Positions 9,406 through 16,751 of a stretch of 64,000 nucleotides of DNA are shown piece after piece. The DNA lies in assembly GCF_029338575.1 (NCBI RefSeq), contig NZ_CP119992.1, positions 1,364,001 to 1,428,000 of the forward strand, in the 5' to 3' direction. This DNA comes from Halomarina halobia. GTDB lineage: Archaea; Halobacteriota; Halobacteria; Halobacteriales; Haloarculaceae. How positions within the stretch are numbered: the stretch's first letter is position 1; every line of letters begins with the position of its first letter. The position numbers were made by a program, and so were the translations under genes. The notes below the pieces were generated by a model that was given only the letters and a program-made list of their open reading frames with translations, did no database searches and was not told the DNA's origin.

Positions 9406-9876
9406 TCAGCGGTCGTCTAACAGATCGATTCCCCGTTCGACGACAGCGTCGGTCACGAACAGGCTAGTCTCGCGTTGAAGCGCCCGCATGAGCGAGGCGG
9501 CCTCCTCTCTCGCGAGCGTCCCGCGTGCGTATCCCAGTGCGATGATGCCGAGCGATCCGTGCACCTCGACGTCGGCCGCCGTCGCCGCCTCTCGGGCGGC
9601 GAAGTCGTCGGTCAGGAGGATCGCGTCGCGTTCGTTCGCCACCGCCAGGGCCGCCGTCTCCCCCGGATCCAGCTCCGCGGTTACGCTCGGATCCCCCTCT
9701 GCGGTTACGAGATCGTGATCGACCTCGGACAGCCCCTCTGGAACGCCGCCCTCCTCCAGTTCCCGGTAGACCGTTCTGGGGATAACGAGGGCGTCGAAGG
9801 CGGACGGGAAGTCAAGCGAATCGATCTCCGCGAGATGGATGAGCGGCCCCGCGTCAGAGACTGCGACGAGCGTCAC
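9406..9876 (-). CDS. PIN-like (DUF3368-type) toxin-like protein
   Basis: A 156-residue PIN-like protein resembling the DUF3368 family of predicted RNases in toxin-antitoxin pairs. It begins VSDAGPLIHLAEI, with the first metal-binding Asp. PRTVYRELEE carries a conserved Glu, and ELDPGETAALAVA and ILLTDDFAAREAA carry further acidic residues. GSLGIIALGYARG is the usual following block. The GTG at 9876 overlaps the antitoxin stop (GTGA), so the two are translationally coupled. The expected activity is RNA cleavage, held in check by the partner. Confidence 0.82.
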   Translation of the reverse strand: MTLVAVSDAGPLIHLAEIDSLDFPSAFDALVIPRTVYRELEEGGVPEGLSEVDHDLVTAEGDPSVTAELDPGETAALAVANERDAILLTDDFAAREAATAADVEVHGSLGIIALGYARGTLAREEAASLMRALQRETSLFVTDAVVERGIDLLDDR

Positions 9877-10124
9877 GCATTGAGACCCCACTTCACGTCG
9901 TCCTCGACGATCGCGCGCTCGCGCTCCGCCCGCTCGACCTTCGTTCGTCCGACGCGCTCGATAGCCTCCTCGCGACCGAGATCGCCGTCGAAGTACGCAG
10001 AGAGGACGACATCCACCCACAGGTCCTCGAGACCCCGTTCGAGCGCGCGCTCGAAGACCTCCGACTCCGGAACGCCGCGGGCCGACGCGATCTCGCGCAC
10101 TCGATCCGAGAGTTCCGCGCCCAT
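9873..10124 (-). CDS. UPF0175-like antitoxin
   Basis: An 83-residue protein encoded just before, and overlapping, the PIN-like gene. The N-terminal half (ELSDRVREIASARGVPESEVFERALERGLEDL) resembles a short DNA-binding helix pair. The second half, FDGDLGREEAIERVG, resembles the UPF0175 pattern in which small proteins are paired with DUF3368 toxins. The C-terminus is helical and charged and probably wraps the toxin. The ATG at 10124 has no better alternative. Antitoxin identity rests mainly on the pairing. Confidence 0.75.
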   Translation of the reverse strand: MGAELSDRVREIASARGVPESEVFERALERGLEDLWVDVVLSAYFDGDLGREEAIERVGRTKVERAERERAIVEDDVKWGLNA

Positions 10125-10320
10125 ACCGGTTTATCGTTCGGCACGCTACTTAAACTCACGTTCGGGCGGAGTGTCGCGGCTCCTCCGACGAACGACCGCG
10201 AACGACGGAACGACGTCGTCGGTACGCCACTGTGATCGTTCCGCCCGCGTGAAAGCGGTAACCGACGCGGCGTTGCCCAACGGTCAAGCGCGTGACGGCC
10301 GAATCGGGGCAGTTGCTACC

Positions 10321-11220
10321 ATGGGAGACATAGACGTCGCCATCGGCATCGACGCGGACTGCGTCGCGGGCTGGCTGGGCTCCTACGGCGGGGCGGACTC
10401 GCCCGCGGACCTCTCGCGGGGCCTCCTCGCCGGCACGGAGGGCATTCCGCGGCTGCTACAGGTGTTCGAGGACGCGGACGTGGACACGTCGTGGTTCATC
10501 CCGGGCCACACCATCGAGACGTTCCCCGAGGAGTGCGCAGCGGTCGCCGAGGCGGGCCACGAGATCGGCACCCACGGCTACACCCACGAGAACCCCACGG
10601 ACCTCGAGCGCGAGCAGGAGGAGGCGATCCTCACGCGCTCGATGGACCTCATCGAGGACCTCACCGGGTCCGAGCCGGTCGGCCACCGCGCCAGCTGGTG
10701 GGAGTTCAGCGAGAACACGCCCGAACTGGTCGAGGAGCACGGCTTCCTGTACGACAGCAGCCTCATGCTGCGGGACTTCGAGCCGGTCCGGATGCGCAAG
10801 GGCGACACCTGGCACCGCATCCGGTACGACCAGGACCCCGAGACGTGGATGAAGCCGTACGAGCGCGGCGAGGAGACGGACGTCGTGGAGATCCCCATCA
10901 GCTGGTACCGCGACGACATCCCGCCGATGATGTTCATCAAACAGCCGAACTACAACTACGGCTACACCAGCCCGCGGATGGTGTACGAGGAGCTGTATAA
11001 GCCGCACTTCGACTACCTCTACCAGCGCCGCGGCGCGGGCGTCTACACCCTCACCATCCACCCGGACGTGCACGGTCGTCCGCAGCTGATCCCGCTGCTG
11101 GAGGAGTTCATCACGTACGTGAAGGGCCACGACGGCGTCGAGTTCAGCACGCTCGCGGACGTCGCCGAGAAGTACGACGAGGACGAGAGCGTCTACGAGA
11201 GCGAGGGGCGGTTCGTCTGA
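10321..11220 (+). CDS. polysaccharide deacetylase family hydrolase (HpPgdA/imidase-like)
   Basis: A 299-residue NodB-fold metal-dependent hydrolase. The start GIDADCVAGWLGSYGG with the first metal-site Asp, and the SRGLLAGTEGIPRLL block, resemble the Helicobacter PgdA/cyclic imidase branch rather than classical chitin deacetylases. The HxxxH metal motif is in GTHGYTHENP. HRASWWEFSENT and YTLTIHPDVHGRP supply further active-site residues. Haloarchaea have no murein, so an imide or ring amide is a plausible substrate. The L-asparaginase-like gene starts 4 bp downstream. ATG 10321 was chosen because upstream sequence lacks coding character. Confidence 0.85.
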   Translation: MGDIDVAIGIDADCVAGWLGSYGGADSPADLSRGLLAGTEGIPRLLQVFEDADVDTSWFIPGHTIETFPEECAAVAEAGHEIGTHGYTHENPTDLEREQEEAILTRSMDLIEDLTGSEPVGHRASWWEFSENTPELVEEHGFLYDSSLMLRDFEPVRMRKGDTWHRIRYDQDPETWMKPYERGEETDVVEIPISWYRDDIPPMMFIKQPNYNYGYTSPRMVYEELYKPHFDYLYQRRGAGVYTLTIHPDVHGRPQLIPLLEEFITYVKGHDGVEFSTLADVAEKYDEDESVYESEGRFV

Positions 11221-11224
11221 GCGG

Positions 11225-12232
11225 ATGGCGATGTCGGAGATACCGACGGTGGCCGTCCTCGGGACGGGCGGGACGATCGCCAGCACGGACACGGACGAGG
11301 GTGCCGAACCGACCCGGGGCGCGGCGGACCTGCTCGACGCGGTCCCGGAACTCGCGGCGCACGCCGACCTCGTCGTCGAGGAGGTCGCGCAACGACCGAG
11401 CTTCGACATGGACTTCGAGACGGTCCTCGCGCTCGCGGACGCGGCGCGCGACGCCGGGGCGGACGGGATCGTCGTCACCCACGGGACGGACACGATGGCC
11501 GAGTCCGCCTACGCGCTCGATCACCTGCTCGACGGGACCGTCCCGGTCGTGTTCACCGGAGCCCAGCGGCACGCGGACCTGCCGGGAGCCGACGGCCCGG
11601 CCAACCTCCTCGCGGCGGTCCGCGCGGCGGGGGACGACCGCCTGCGAGCGGCGGGGGGGACGTACGTGGCCTTCGACGACGAACTCCACGCCGCCGGTGC
11701 CGTCCGGAAGCTCCACACCAGCCGTCTGGGCGCGTTCGGCTCCCCGGCGGTCGGCCCGGTCGCGTCGGTGCTGCGGGACGGGATCGAGTTCCACCGCCCG
11801 CCGGGGAGCGACGCGCCCCGCTTCGACGTGGAGCGGGTGACGGCCACCGTCCCCGTCCTGTTCTCGGGGATCGGCGTCGGCGACGCGGGGTTGCGGCGGG
11901 CGCTCGACGCCGGGGCGGACGGCGCGGTCGTCGAGGCGACGGGTGCCGGCAACGCGACCGCCGCGCTGGGGGAGGCGATCGCCGCGGCCGCGGCGGACGG
12001 CGTTCCGGTCGTCGTGACCTCCCGGTGTCCCGCGGGTCGGGTCCAGCCCGTCTACGGCACGCCCGGCGGGGGTCGGACGCTGGCGGAGTCAGGGGCGCTC
12101 TCCGGCGGCCGCCTGTCGGCGGCGAAGGCGCGCGTCAAGCTGGTGCTCGCGCTGAGTCGGCGCGCGCCCGACCCGCCGGTCGAGGCGCTCTTTCCGCCGT
12201 GGACGGGGGCGGCGCACGAGGAAACGACTTAA
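11225..12232 (+). CDS. ansA: L-asparaginase family amidohydrolase
   Basis: A 335-residue asparaginase/glutaminase-fold enzyme that hydrolyses a side-chain amide to acid and ammonia. The catalytic threonine motif TGGTIAS is near the N-terminus and the second motif HGTDT is at about residue 86, followed by FTGAQR and DGPANLLAAV; the C-terminal domain has GAGNATAALGEA and TSRCPAGRV. Starts at 11225 (ATG) or 11231 (ATG) are both possible. It is 4 bp after the deacetylase-family gene, so the two are co-transcribed and may form a two-step amide/imide hydrolysis route. True asparagine specificity is not proven by sequence. Confidence 0.88.
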   Translation: MAMSEIPTVAVLGTGGTIASTDTDEGAEPTRGAADLLDAVPELAAHADLVVEEVAQRPSFDMDFETVLALADAARDAGADGIVVTHGTDTMAESAYALDHLLDGTVPVVFTGAQRHADLPGADGPANLLAAVRAAGDDRLRAAGGTYVAFDDELHAAGAVRKLHTSRLGAFGSPAVGPVASVLRDGIEFHRPPGSDAPRFDVERVTATVPVLFSGIGVGDAGLRRALDAGADGAVVEATGAGNATAALGEAIAAAAADGVPVVVTSRCPAGRVQPVYGTPGGGRTLAESGALSGGRLSAAKARVKLVLALSRRAPDPPVEALFPPWTGAAHEETT

Positions 12233-12251
12233 CTGTCCACGCGCGACAGTT
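12231..12251 (+). promoter_or_regulatory. perfect palindrome, candidate SirR/DtxR operator
   Basis: AACTGTC and GACAGTT form 7-bp perfect arms around CACGCGC, 46 bp before the ferritin-like ATG and just after the AT-rich CGACTTAACT. The site would overlap the transcription start of the ferritin-sirR pair, as expected for autoregulation by the metal-dependent repressor encoded there. Confidence 0.5.
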
Positions 12252-12297
12252 CCCGTATGAGTGGATCGAATCGCGACCGTCCCGCGGATGGTCGGCC

Positions 12298-12789
12298 ATG
12301 AGCGTCACGCGACAGGTGACGTCCGATCACCAGCTCGCCCGGCTCATCCAGATCGGGATGGTGCTGGAGGAGGTCGTCGAGGCCCGGTCGGCGAAGCACG
12401 CCCAGACGATGGACGACGACGAACTCGACCCCGAGGTGCACGCGCTCCTCGAACACGCCGCCGAGGAGTCGGCCGAGCACCGCGAGCGCCTCGAGGCGCT
12501 CGTCGACGAACTGGACGCCGAGCCGGTGCCGTTCGACCAGATCGAGGCGCTCGTGGAGGCGCAGTACGGGCAGACGAAGCCCGAGGACTTCGACGGCGTC
12601 CTCTACGACCAGCTCTGTAACGAGGAGACGGCGTACAAGTTCTACGACGACGTCATCGCCGCCGTGGAGGCCTCGGAGACGACGTTCAGCATCGACACGG
12701 AACGGCTCGTCGCGGTCCTCGCGGAGATCCGCGAGGAGGAGGCCGAGGGCGTCGAGGCGGTGACCAGGCTCATGGAGACCCGAGCATGA
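12298..12789 (+). CDS. ferritin-like domain protein
   Basis: A 163-residue four-helix-bundle protein. Helix 1 has EEVVEARSAKHAQ, helix 2 EHAAEESAEHRERLE (an ExxH-like pair), helix 3 CNEETAYKFYDDVI (an EExxxxFYD pattern typical of diiron sites) and helix 4 EIREEEAEGVEAV. It is therefore a probable diiron or rubrerythrin-like protein for metal storage or peroxide defence. It overlaps the next gene by 4 bp (ATGA), so it is in one operon with a DtxR-family repressor. I chose the ATG at 12298, where coding character begins. Confidence 0.8.
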   Translation: MSVTRQVTSDHQLARLIQIGMVLEEVVEARSAKHAQTMDDDELDPEVHALLEHAAEESAEHRERLEALVDELDAEPVPFDQIEALVEAQYGQTKPEDFDGVLYDQLCNEETAYKFYDDVIAAVEASETTFSIDTERLVAVLAEIREEEAEGVEAVTRLMETRA

Positions 12790-13220
12790 ACACGGCCGAT
12801 CAGTACCTCAAGGCGATCTACCTCGTCCAGAAGGCGGAGGACGGACCCGCCGCGACCGGTCGCGTCGCGGACCTGCTCGACGTCAGCCCCGCCAGCGCCA
12901 ACGAGATGATCGGGAAACTCGAAGCGCGCGGTCTGGCCGATCACGAGAAGTACAAGGGCGTCTCGCTGACCGACGACGGCATCGTCCGCGCCCGCGACGT
13001 CCTCCAGAACTACTGCATCATCGAGCGGTTCCTCGTCGAGGTGCTCGACGTCGAGGAGTTCCGCGTCGAGGCGAAGGCCCTGGAGAGCGTCATCGACGAG
13101 ACGGTCGCGGAACGCCTCGACACCATCATCGACCGCGAACCGCAGTGCCCCGACTGTTTCGCCCCGGAACGCGACGTCTGCGCGCTGCTCGAAGCCGAGT
13201 ACCCCGAGATCGCGGACTGA
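12786..13220 (+). CDS. sirR: DtxR/SirR-family metal-dependent transcription regulator
   Basis: A 144-residue regulator. The winged-helix domain spans about residues 1-65 (DQYLKAIYLVQ, TGRVADLLDVSPASANEMIGKLEARGL, the recognition helix). The dimerization and metal-binding domain follows, with CIIERFLVEVLDVEE and later His-poor, Cys/Glu-rich candidates (EPQCPDCF, CALLEAEYPE). It lacks the SH3-like third domain of DtxR, which is normal for the short SirR/MntR form. It is coupled by ATGA overlap to the ferritin-like gene and probably represses the pair through the palindrome at 12231. It would sense iron or manganese. Confidence 0.88.
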   Translation: MNTADQYLKAIYLVQKAEDGPAATGRVADLLDVSPASANEMIGKLEARGLADHEKYKGVSLTDDGIVRARDVLQNYCIIERFLVEVLDVEEFRVEAKALESVIDETVAERLDTIIDREPQCPDCFAPERDVCALLEAEYPEIAD

Positions 13221-13265
13221 CGGCTCGAAGGCTTGAAGTACGGCGGCGCGGAACCTCCGACCGTC

Positions 13266-13441
13266 GTCCCGCGGTGGTGAGCGAATCGTTAGATTCGCGA
13301 GGTACACGGGACGAACGAGGTGAAGTCCCGTGGTGGTGAGCGAATCCAGCGGGTTCGCGAACGACACGGGGCTGAGAGGGCGAAACGAACGAAGTCCCGT
13401 GGTGGTGAGCAAACCCATCGGGTTTGCGAGGTACACGGGAC
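13266..13441 (+). repeat. tandem array of three tRNA-like hairpin units
   Basis: Three units (13266-13312, 13325-13372, 13394-13441) share one plan: outer stem GTCCCGTG/CACGGGAC, the spacer GTGGTGA, an inner stem, a 3-4 nt loop and a return spacer. The inner stems are GCGAATC/GATTCGC, GCGAATCC/GGGTTCGC and GCAAACCC/GGGTTTGC, so paired changes keep the stem. Most outer-stem changes keep pairing through G-U. The 5' arm copies the first bases of the tRNA-Gln gene 20 bp downstream (GTCCCGTGGTG). Linkers are purine-rich (GAACGAAG-like). No coding frame fits. The array could be transcribed with the tRNA. Confidence 0.75.
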
Positions 13442-13460
13442 GAGCGAACGAAGTGAGCGA

Positions 13461-13562
13461 AGTCCCGTGGTGTAGCGGCCAATCATAACGGCCTTTGGAC
13501 GCGTTCGGCGCTTCCGGCGCGGAGGTCAGCCGTTGACCCCGGTTCGAATCCGGGCGGGACTA
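13461..13562 (+). tRNA. tRNA-Gln(TTG) with intron
   Basis: The acceptor stem AGTCCCG (13461-13467) pairs with CGGGACT (13555-13561), with discriminator A at 13562. The anticodon stem ACGGC (13488-13492) pairs with GCCGT (13529-13533), and the loop gives anticodon TTG at 13495-13497. The T arm CCCCGGTTCGAATCCGGG is clear. A 29-31 nt intron interrupts the loop after position 37. An intron in tRNA-Gln of similar size is known from Haloferax. It reads in the same direction as the hairpin array upstream. Confidence 0.93.
13499..13527 (+). other. archaeal tRNA intron
   Basis: This segment lies between nucleotides 37 and 38 of the mature tRNA-Gln. It contains CGCGTTCGGCGCTTCCGGCGCG, which can fold back, and with the exons should form the bulge-helix-bulge cut by the archaeal splicing endonuclease. 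Exact splice positions could shift by one or two bases. Confidence 0.7.
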
Positions 13563-13677
13563 TCCACAGCGACCGAGCACTCGTGTCTGCGGCCCGTTCG
13601 GCGAGCGAACGGCGGTCGATCCGTGAAACTACGAGGGCCGGCACAACAGGCTTCCCCCTCGCCCCCGAACGGAACGT

Positions 13678-13914
13678 ATGGTTACTACTACCGTAGACGC
13701 CGGGTGCGAGGCGCTCGCCGAAACCGTAGCGCGGATCGTCGCCGCCAACACCGACATCCCGGATCCGCCGAGCGTGCCGGCGTTCCGCGTCCGGACGATA
13801 CTGTATAGCAGGGGGAGCCACAGCCCGAGCGCGGTGAACGCGGCGATAGAGCGGGCGATCGGGCGCGATCTCGTGAACATGGACGACAGCGGCAAGCTCG
13901 TCGCTCGGGAGTAG
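13678..13914 (+). CDS. small hypothetical protein
   Basis: A 78-residue protein beginning MVTTTVDAGCEALAETVARI with helical N- and C-terminal parts (SAVNAAIERAIGRDLVNMDD). I do not recognise the family. Codon use is acceptable for the genome but less GC3-biased than the housekeeping genes. The ATG at 13678 follows 115 bp after tRNA-Gln. It may belong to the accessory stretch together with the next small genes. It could be a spurious frame, but the composition (no long Arg runs) speaks for coding. Confidence 0.5.
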   Translation: MVTTTVDAGCEALAETVARIVAANTDIPDPPSVPAFRVRTILYSRGSHSPSAVNAAIERAIGRDLVNMDDSGKLVARE

Positions 13915-14056
13915 TCCGGCCACTCGCTGGGGCGGTAATGGTTCGTCCGGACATCGCGCCTCCCCGTTGTACGACAACGCTACGGTAGAGCGTCGCTCGA
14001 GCCGCCGAGTTGGTCGAGCGGAGCGTCCCGCACTCCTCGCTTGAGACCCCGGCGAG

Positions 14057-14383
14057 TCACTCCGTCCGTCCGGGATCCGCTCTTCGCGCGGTGACGTCGC
14101 CGGTGTATCGGACGGTCACCGCGTAGCCGGCGTACGTCATCAATATCGAGACGTCGGTCGGGGATCGGTCTTCCGGGAGCGGTTGGAACAGCGCGTCCAA
14201 CGCGTCCGGATCGACGCTCTCGTGCAGCGGGATCATGGCCATCGGTTCTCGATCCATCGCTCGGGCGACGGTTTCGACGACCGCGACGGACGGCGAGGTG
14301 ACCGACCAGTCGTACGTGACGTGAATCGTCTCCGGAGCCTCGGCGGGGATCCGTCTGTCGGCGGGGCGCTCATCGTCGCTCAT
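14057..14383 (-). CDS. HalOD1 output-domain protein
   Basis: A 108-residue protein with the haloarchaeal HalOD1 pattern: SVAVVETVARAMDREPMAMIPLHESVDPDALDALF, followed by a beta-rich end (VSILMTYAGYAVTVRYTGDV). HalOD1 domains occur as stand-alone proteins or as outputs of haloarchaeal signalling systems, but their molecular action is unknown. It begins at the ATG at 14383; an upstream extension in frame has poor coding character. It is isolated on the minus strand within a group of small regulators. Confidence 0.75.
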   Translation of the reverse strand: MSDDERPADRRIPAEAPETIHVTYDWSVTSPSVAVVETVARAMDREPMAMIPLHESVDPDALDALFQPLPEDRSPTDVSILMTYAGYAVTVRYTGDVTARRADPGRTE

Positions 14384-14622
14384 CGTTAGTCCGTAGGAGA
14401 CACGGGGAGAACCCGAATAACTATTCCGTGAGTATCCGAGTAACAGAGCGTGGCATCGCTGGTTCCCGGGATCGATCGAGCCACCCCTCCGATTTCCCTC
14501 CGAGACAGTGTACGTGCGCACCGACACCTCGTTCGTGGTGGAGTGTCACTCACTTCCTCAAACGTTTGGTGTTCTCGAAAACGATCGGGGTATTTGACGC
14601 TTGAACGCGTAAGCGGAGTGAA

Positions 14623-14955
14623 ATGACTCGGACGTTCGGCACACAGTTACGTGTATTGGCGAATGCCCATAGACGACGGGTATTGGTCACCTTAGTCGAA
14701 CAGAACTCCGAATCCGAGAATCGGATTCCGGTGGGGGGACAGAGATCGATCCCCGAGGACCGCGAGACGATGATCCAGATGCACCACGTGCACCTCCCGA
14801 AATTAGCGGACCACGGGTTCGTCCGCTGGGATCGAGAGGCGGGGACGGTGACGAGGGGGCCGCAGTTCGACGACATCAGGCCGCTTCTGACGGTACTGAT
14901 CGAGAATCGGGACGACCTCCCCGGCGGGACGGTAGTCGATAGCCCACCGTCGTAG
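14623..14955 (+). CDS. winged-helix protein (DUF7344-like)
   Basis: A 110-residue protein with a winged-helix-like fold: LRVLANAHRRRVLVTLVEQ (helix 1-2), IQMHHVHLPKLADHGFVRWDREAGTVTRGPQFDDI (recognition helix and wing) and a C-terminal helix. This layout is common in haloarchaeal small predicted regulators. The 5' half has noticeably lower GC than the surroundings (GTGTATTGGCGAATGCCCAT). Two hairpins follow the stop. Target genes are unknown. Confidence 0.75.
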   Translation: MTRTFGTQLRVLANAHRRRVLVTLVEQNSESENRIPVGGQRSIPEDRETMIQMHHVHLPKLADHGFVRWDREAGTVTRGPQFDDIRPLLTVLIENRDDLPGGTVVDSPPS

Positions 14956-14957
14956 AA

Positions 14958-15024
14958 GCTGCCACGGGTGTGGCAGCGGTGGCACGGAAGGTCAGTGGTT
15001 GGGACCCTACCGAACTCCGTGCCA
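14958..15024 (+). terminator. double hairpin after the winged-helix gene
   Basis: Hairpin 1 (14958-14977) is GCTGCCAC/GTGGCAGC with loop GGGT. Hairpin 2 (14980-15024) is TGGCACGGA/TCCGTGCCA around 27 nt, inside which GGT and ACC can pair. They follow the stop by 2 bp and share TGGCA with each other. A terminator or RNA-stability role is inferred. Confidence 0.45.
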
Positions 15025-15159
15025 TGTGACGGTTCGAACCGACTTCGTATAACCTTGCTGTGATTATCTGGGTAAACGTACCAGTAGCGCGGTTACTCGC
15101 CGATTCCGCATCGAACCGGCCGGCAGAGAGTACATACGCCTCGTCGACCTAGCCGAACC

Positions 15160-15624
15160 ATGTCGAGGGAGCTAGACCAGATCGACAAGGGGATCCTGTA
15201 TATGCTCCAGCGGGAGGCACGGGAGACGACGGCACAGGAGATCGCCGATACGGTCGGCGTCTCGCCGAGCACGGTCCGAAACCGGATCGATCAACTCGAA
15301 ACGGACGGGGTCATTCGGGGGTACCATCCGGAGATCGACTACGAGATGGCGAATCTCCCCCTGCGAGTGCTCTTCATCTGTACCGCGCCGGCGACCAGGC
15401 GGGCGGAGCTAGCGGACGAGATCATGAACGTACAGGGGGTGATCGACGTTCGGGAGATGATGACCGGGCGGCGAAATCTCCACGTCGAGATCGTCGCGAC
15501 GAGTACGACAGACATCTCCCGCATCGCGGACGCCGTCCACGAACTGGGACTCGAAATCGAGAGTTCTGAACTCGTGAAGCGACGACAGATACAACCGTTC
15601 GATCACTTCCAGTTCAGGGGGTAG
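15160..15624 (+). CDS. Lrp/AsnC family transcription regulator
   Basis: A 154-residue regulator with an N-terminal winged helix (DQIDKGILYMLQREARETTAQEIADTVGVSPSTVRNRIDQLETDGVI, residues 6-53) and a C-terminal RAM/AsnC-like ligand and oligomerization domain (VLFICTAPATRRAELADEIMNVQGVIDVREMMTGRRNLHVEIVA). Family members bind amino acids or other small molecules and control transport and metabolism. The ATG at 15160 follows an AT-containing promoter (GTACATACG about 26 bp upstream), so the message may be leaderless. Its targets are unknown; it stands apart from metabolic genes. Confidence 0.87.
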   Translation: MSRELDQIDKGILYMLQREARETTAQEIADTVGVSPSTVRNRIDQLETDGVIRGYHPEIDYEMANLPLRVLFICTAPATRRAELADEIMNVQGVIDVREMMTGRRNLHVEIVATSTTDISRIADAVHELGLEIESSELVKRRQIQPFDHFQFRG

Positions 15625-15863
15625 ACGGGCGGGGCGCGGACGCCGCCGGCGAGTAGAGGGTTGTTAAATCCGCACTTACAGCGCAATATTCTGCGATACA
15701 CACATTTCACAATCCGATTTCCCGAGCTCTTCCCCGTCATATCTGCGGTATCAGCAATATAATAGAATTCCGATGCGTAGATTCATGGTCGCTGAGCTAC
15801 TTCACCCCGCTAGGCGAGCCGATTCCGGCGCGCGAGACCAGTCGACTGAACAGGAACTGTCTT

Positions 15864-16751
15864 GTGACCGCCGAGTCAACAGCGAAGACGGCACCGGACG
15901 ATCCGGTAGCATGGTTGGGACCCATGAGCGAGTTATCTAATCACCGACAAGCGGTCGAACTGCTACAGCAACTCGGCTTGAAGGAGTACGAGGCGAAGTG
16001 CTTCGTCGCCCTCTCGCGGATGCCGAAGGGGACGGCCAAGGAGATCAGCGAGACGTCCGACGTTCCCCGCACGCGCGTCTACGACGCGATCAGGGTGCTG
16101 GAGACGAAGGGGCTCGCGGAGGTCCAGCACTCGAACCCCCAGCAGTTTCGGGCCGTTCCGATCGACGAGGCGGCCGAGACGCTCCGACACGAGTACGAAT
16201 CGCGGACGGAGACGCTCGTTCGGACGCTGGAGGACATCGACCCCGCACCGTCCGACGAGGGGCAGGAGACGGCGCACGAGGTCTGGGCGCTCTCGGGCGT
16301 TTCGGCGATAACGAACCGGACCCGGCAACTCATCGACGGCGCCGGGCGAGAGATCGTCTTCGTCGTCGGTCACGAAGCCGTCATCACGGAGGAGTTGATC
16401 CAACAACTGAGGGAGGCCCAGGAGACGGGACTCACGGTCGTCGTCGGGGCCGCCTCCGAGCGACTTCGCGAGACCATCCAGACGTCGCTCCCCGACGTCG
16501 AGGTGTTCGTCTCGGGGTTGGAGTGGCTGAACAGCGATCCGACCGACCCCGCTGACGCGACGACGATCAGCCGACTCCTGCTGATCGACCGAAACACGAT
16601 CCTAGTCAGTTCGGTCTCGACCCACGAGACGGACGGGGGCTCCACCGAGACGGAACGGGCGGTGTTCGGCAGAGGGTTCGACAACGGGATCGTCGTGATC
16701 GCGCGGCGACTCATGGCGACGGGGTTGAATCCGAACGCCGATCCGAAGTGA
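15864..16751 (+). CDS. TrmB family transcription regulator
   Basis: A 295-residue protein with the TrmB winged-helix domain (QAVELLQQLGLKEYEAKCFVALSRMPKGTAKEISETSDVPRTRVYDAIRVLETKGL) followed by a PLD-like/effector domain (residues 120-280) with Glu-, Ile- and Val-rich strands (EIVFVVGHEAVITEELIQQL). TrmB proteins usually sense sugars. The GTG at 15864 gives a 20-residue leader; the ATG at 15924 (MSELSNHRQ) is an alternative start. The 240-bp upstream region is AT-rich with a TATA-like AATATAATAG at about 15757-15766. The last 60 residues are less typical of the family. Confidence 0.85.
   Translation: MTAESTAKTAPDDPVAWLGPMSELSNHRQAVELLQQLGLKEYEAKCFVALSRMPKGTAKEISETSDVPRTRVYDAIRVLETKGLAEVQHSNPQQFRAVPIDEAAETLRHEYESRTETLVRTLEDIDPAPSDEGQETAHEVWALSGVSAITNRTRQLIDGAGREIVFVVGHEAVITEELIQQLREAQETGLTVVVGAASERLRETIQTSLPDVEVFVSGLEWLNSDPTDPADATTISRLLLIDRNTILVSSVSTHETDGGSTETERAVFGRGFDNGIVVIARRLMATGLNPNADPK

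Noticed and set aside
13266-13441. Possible small CRISPR array
   Set aside because: Units are not identical repeats with unrelated spacers: the outer stems are shared, the inner stems covary, and linkers are 12-21 bp. No cas genes are in the window.
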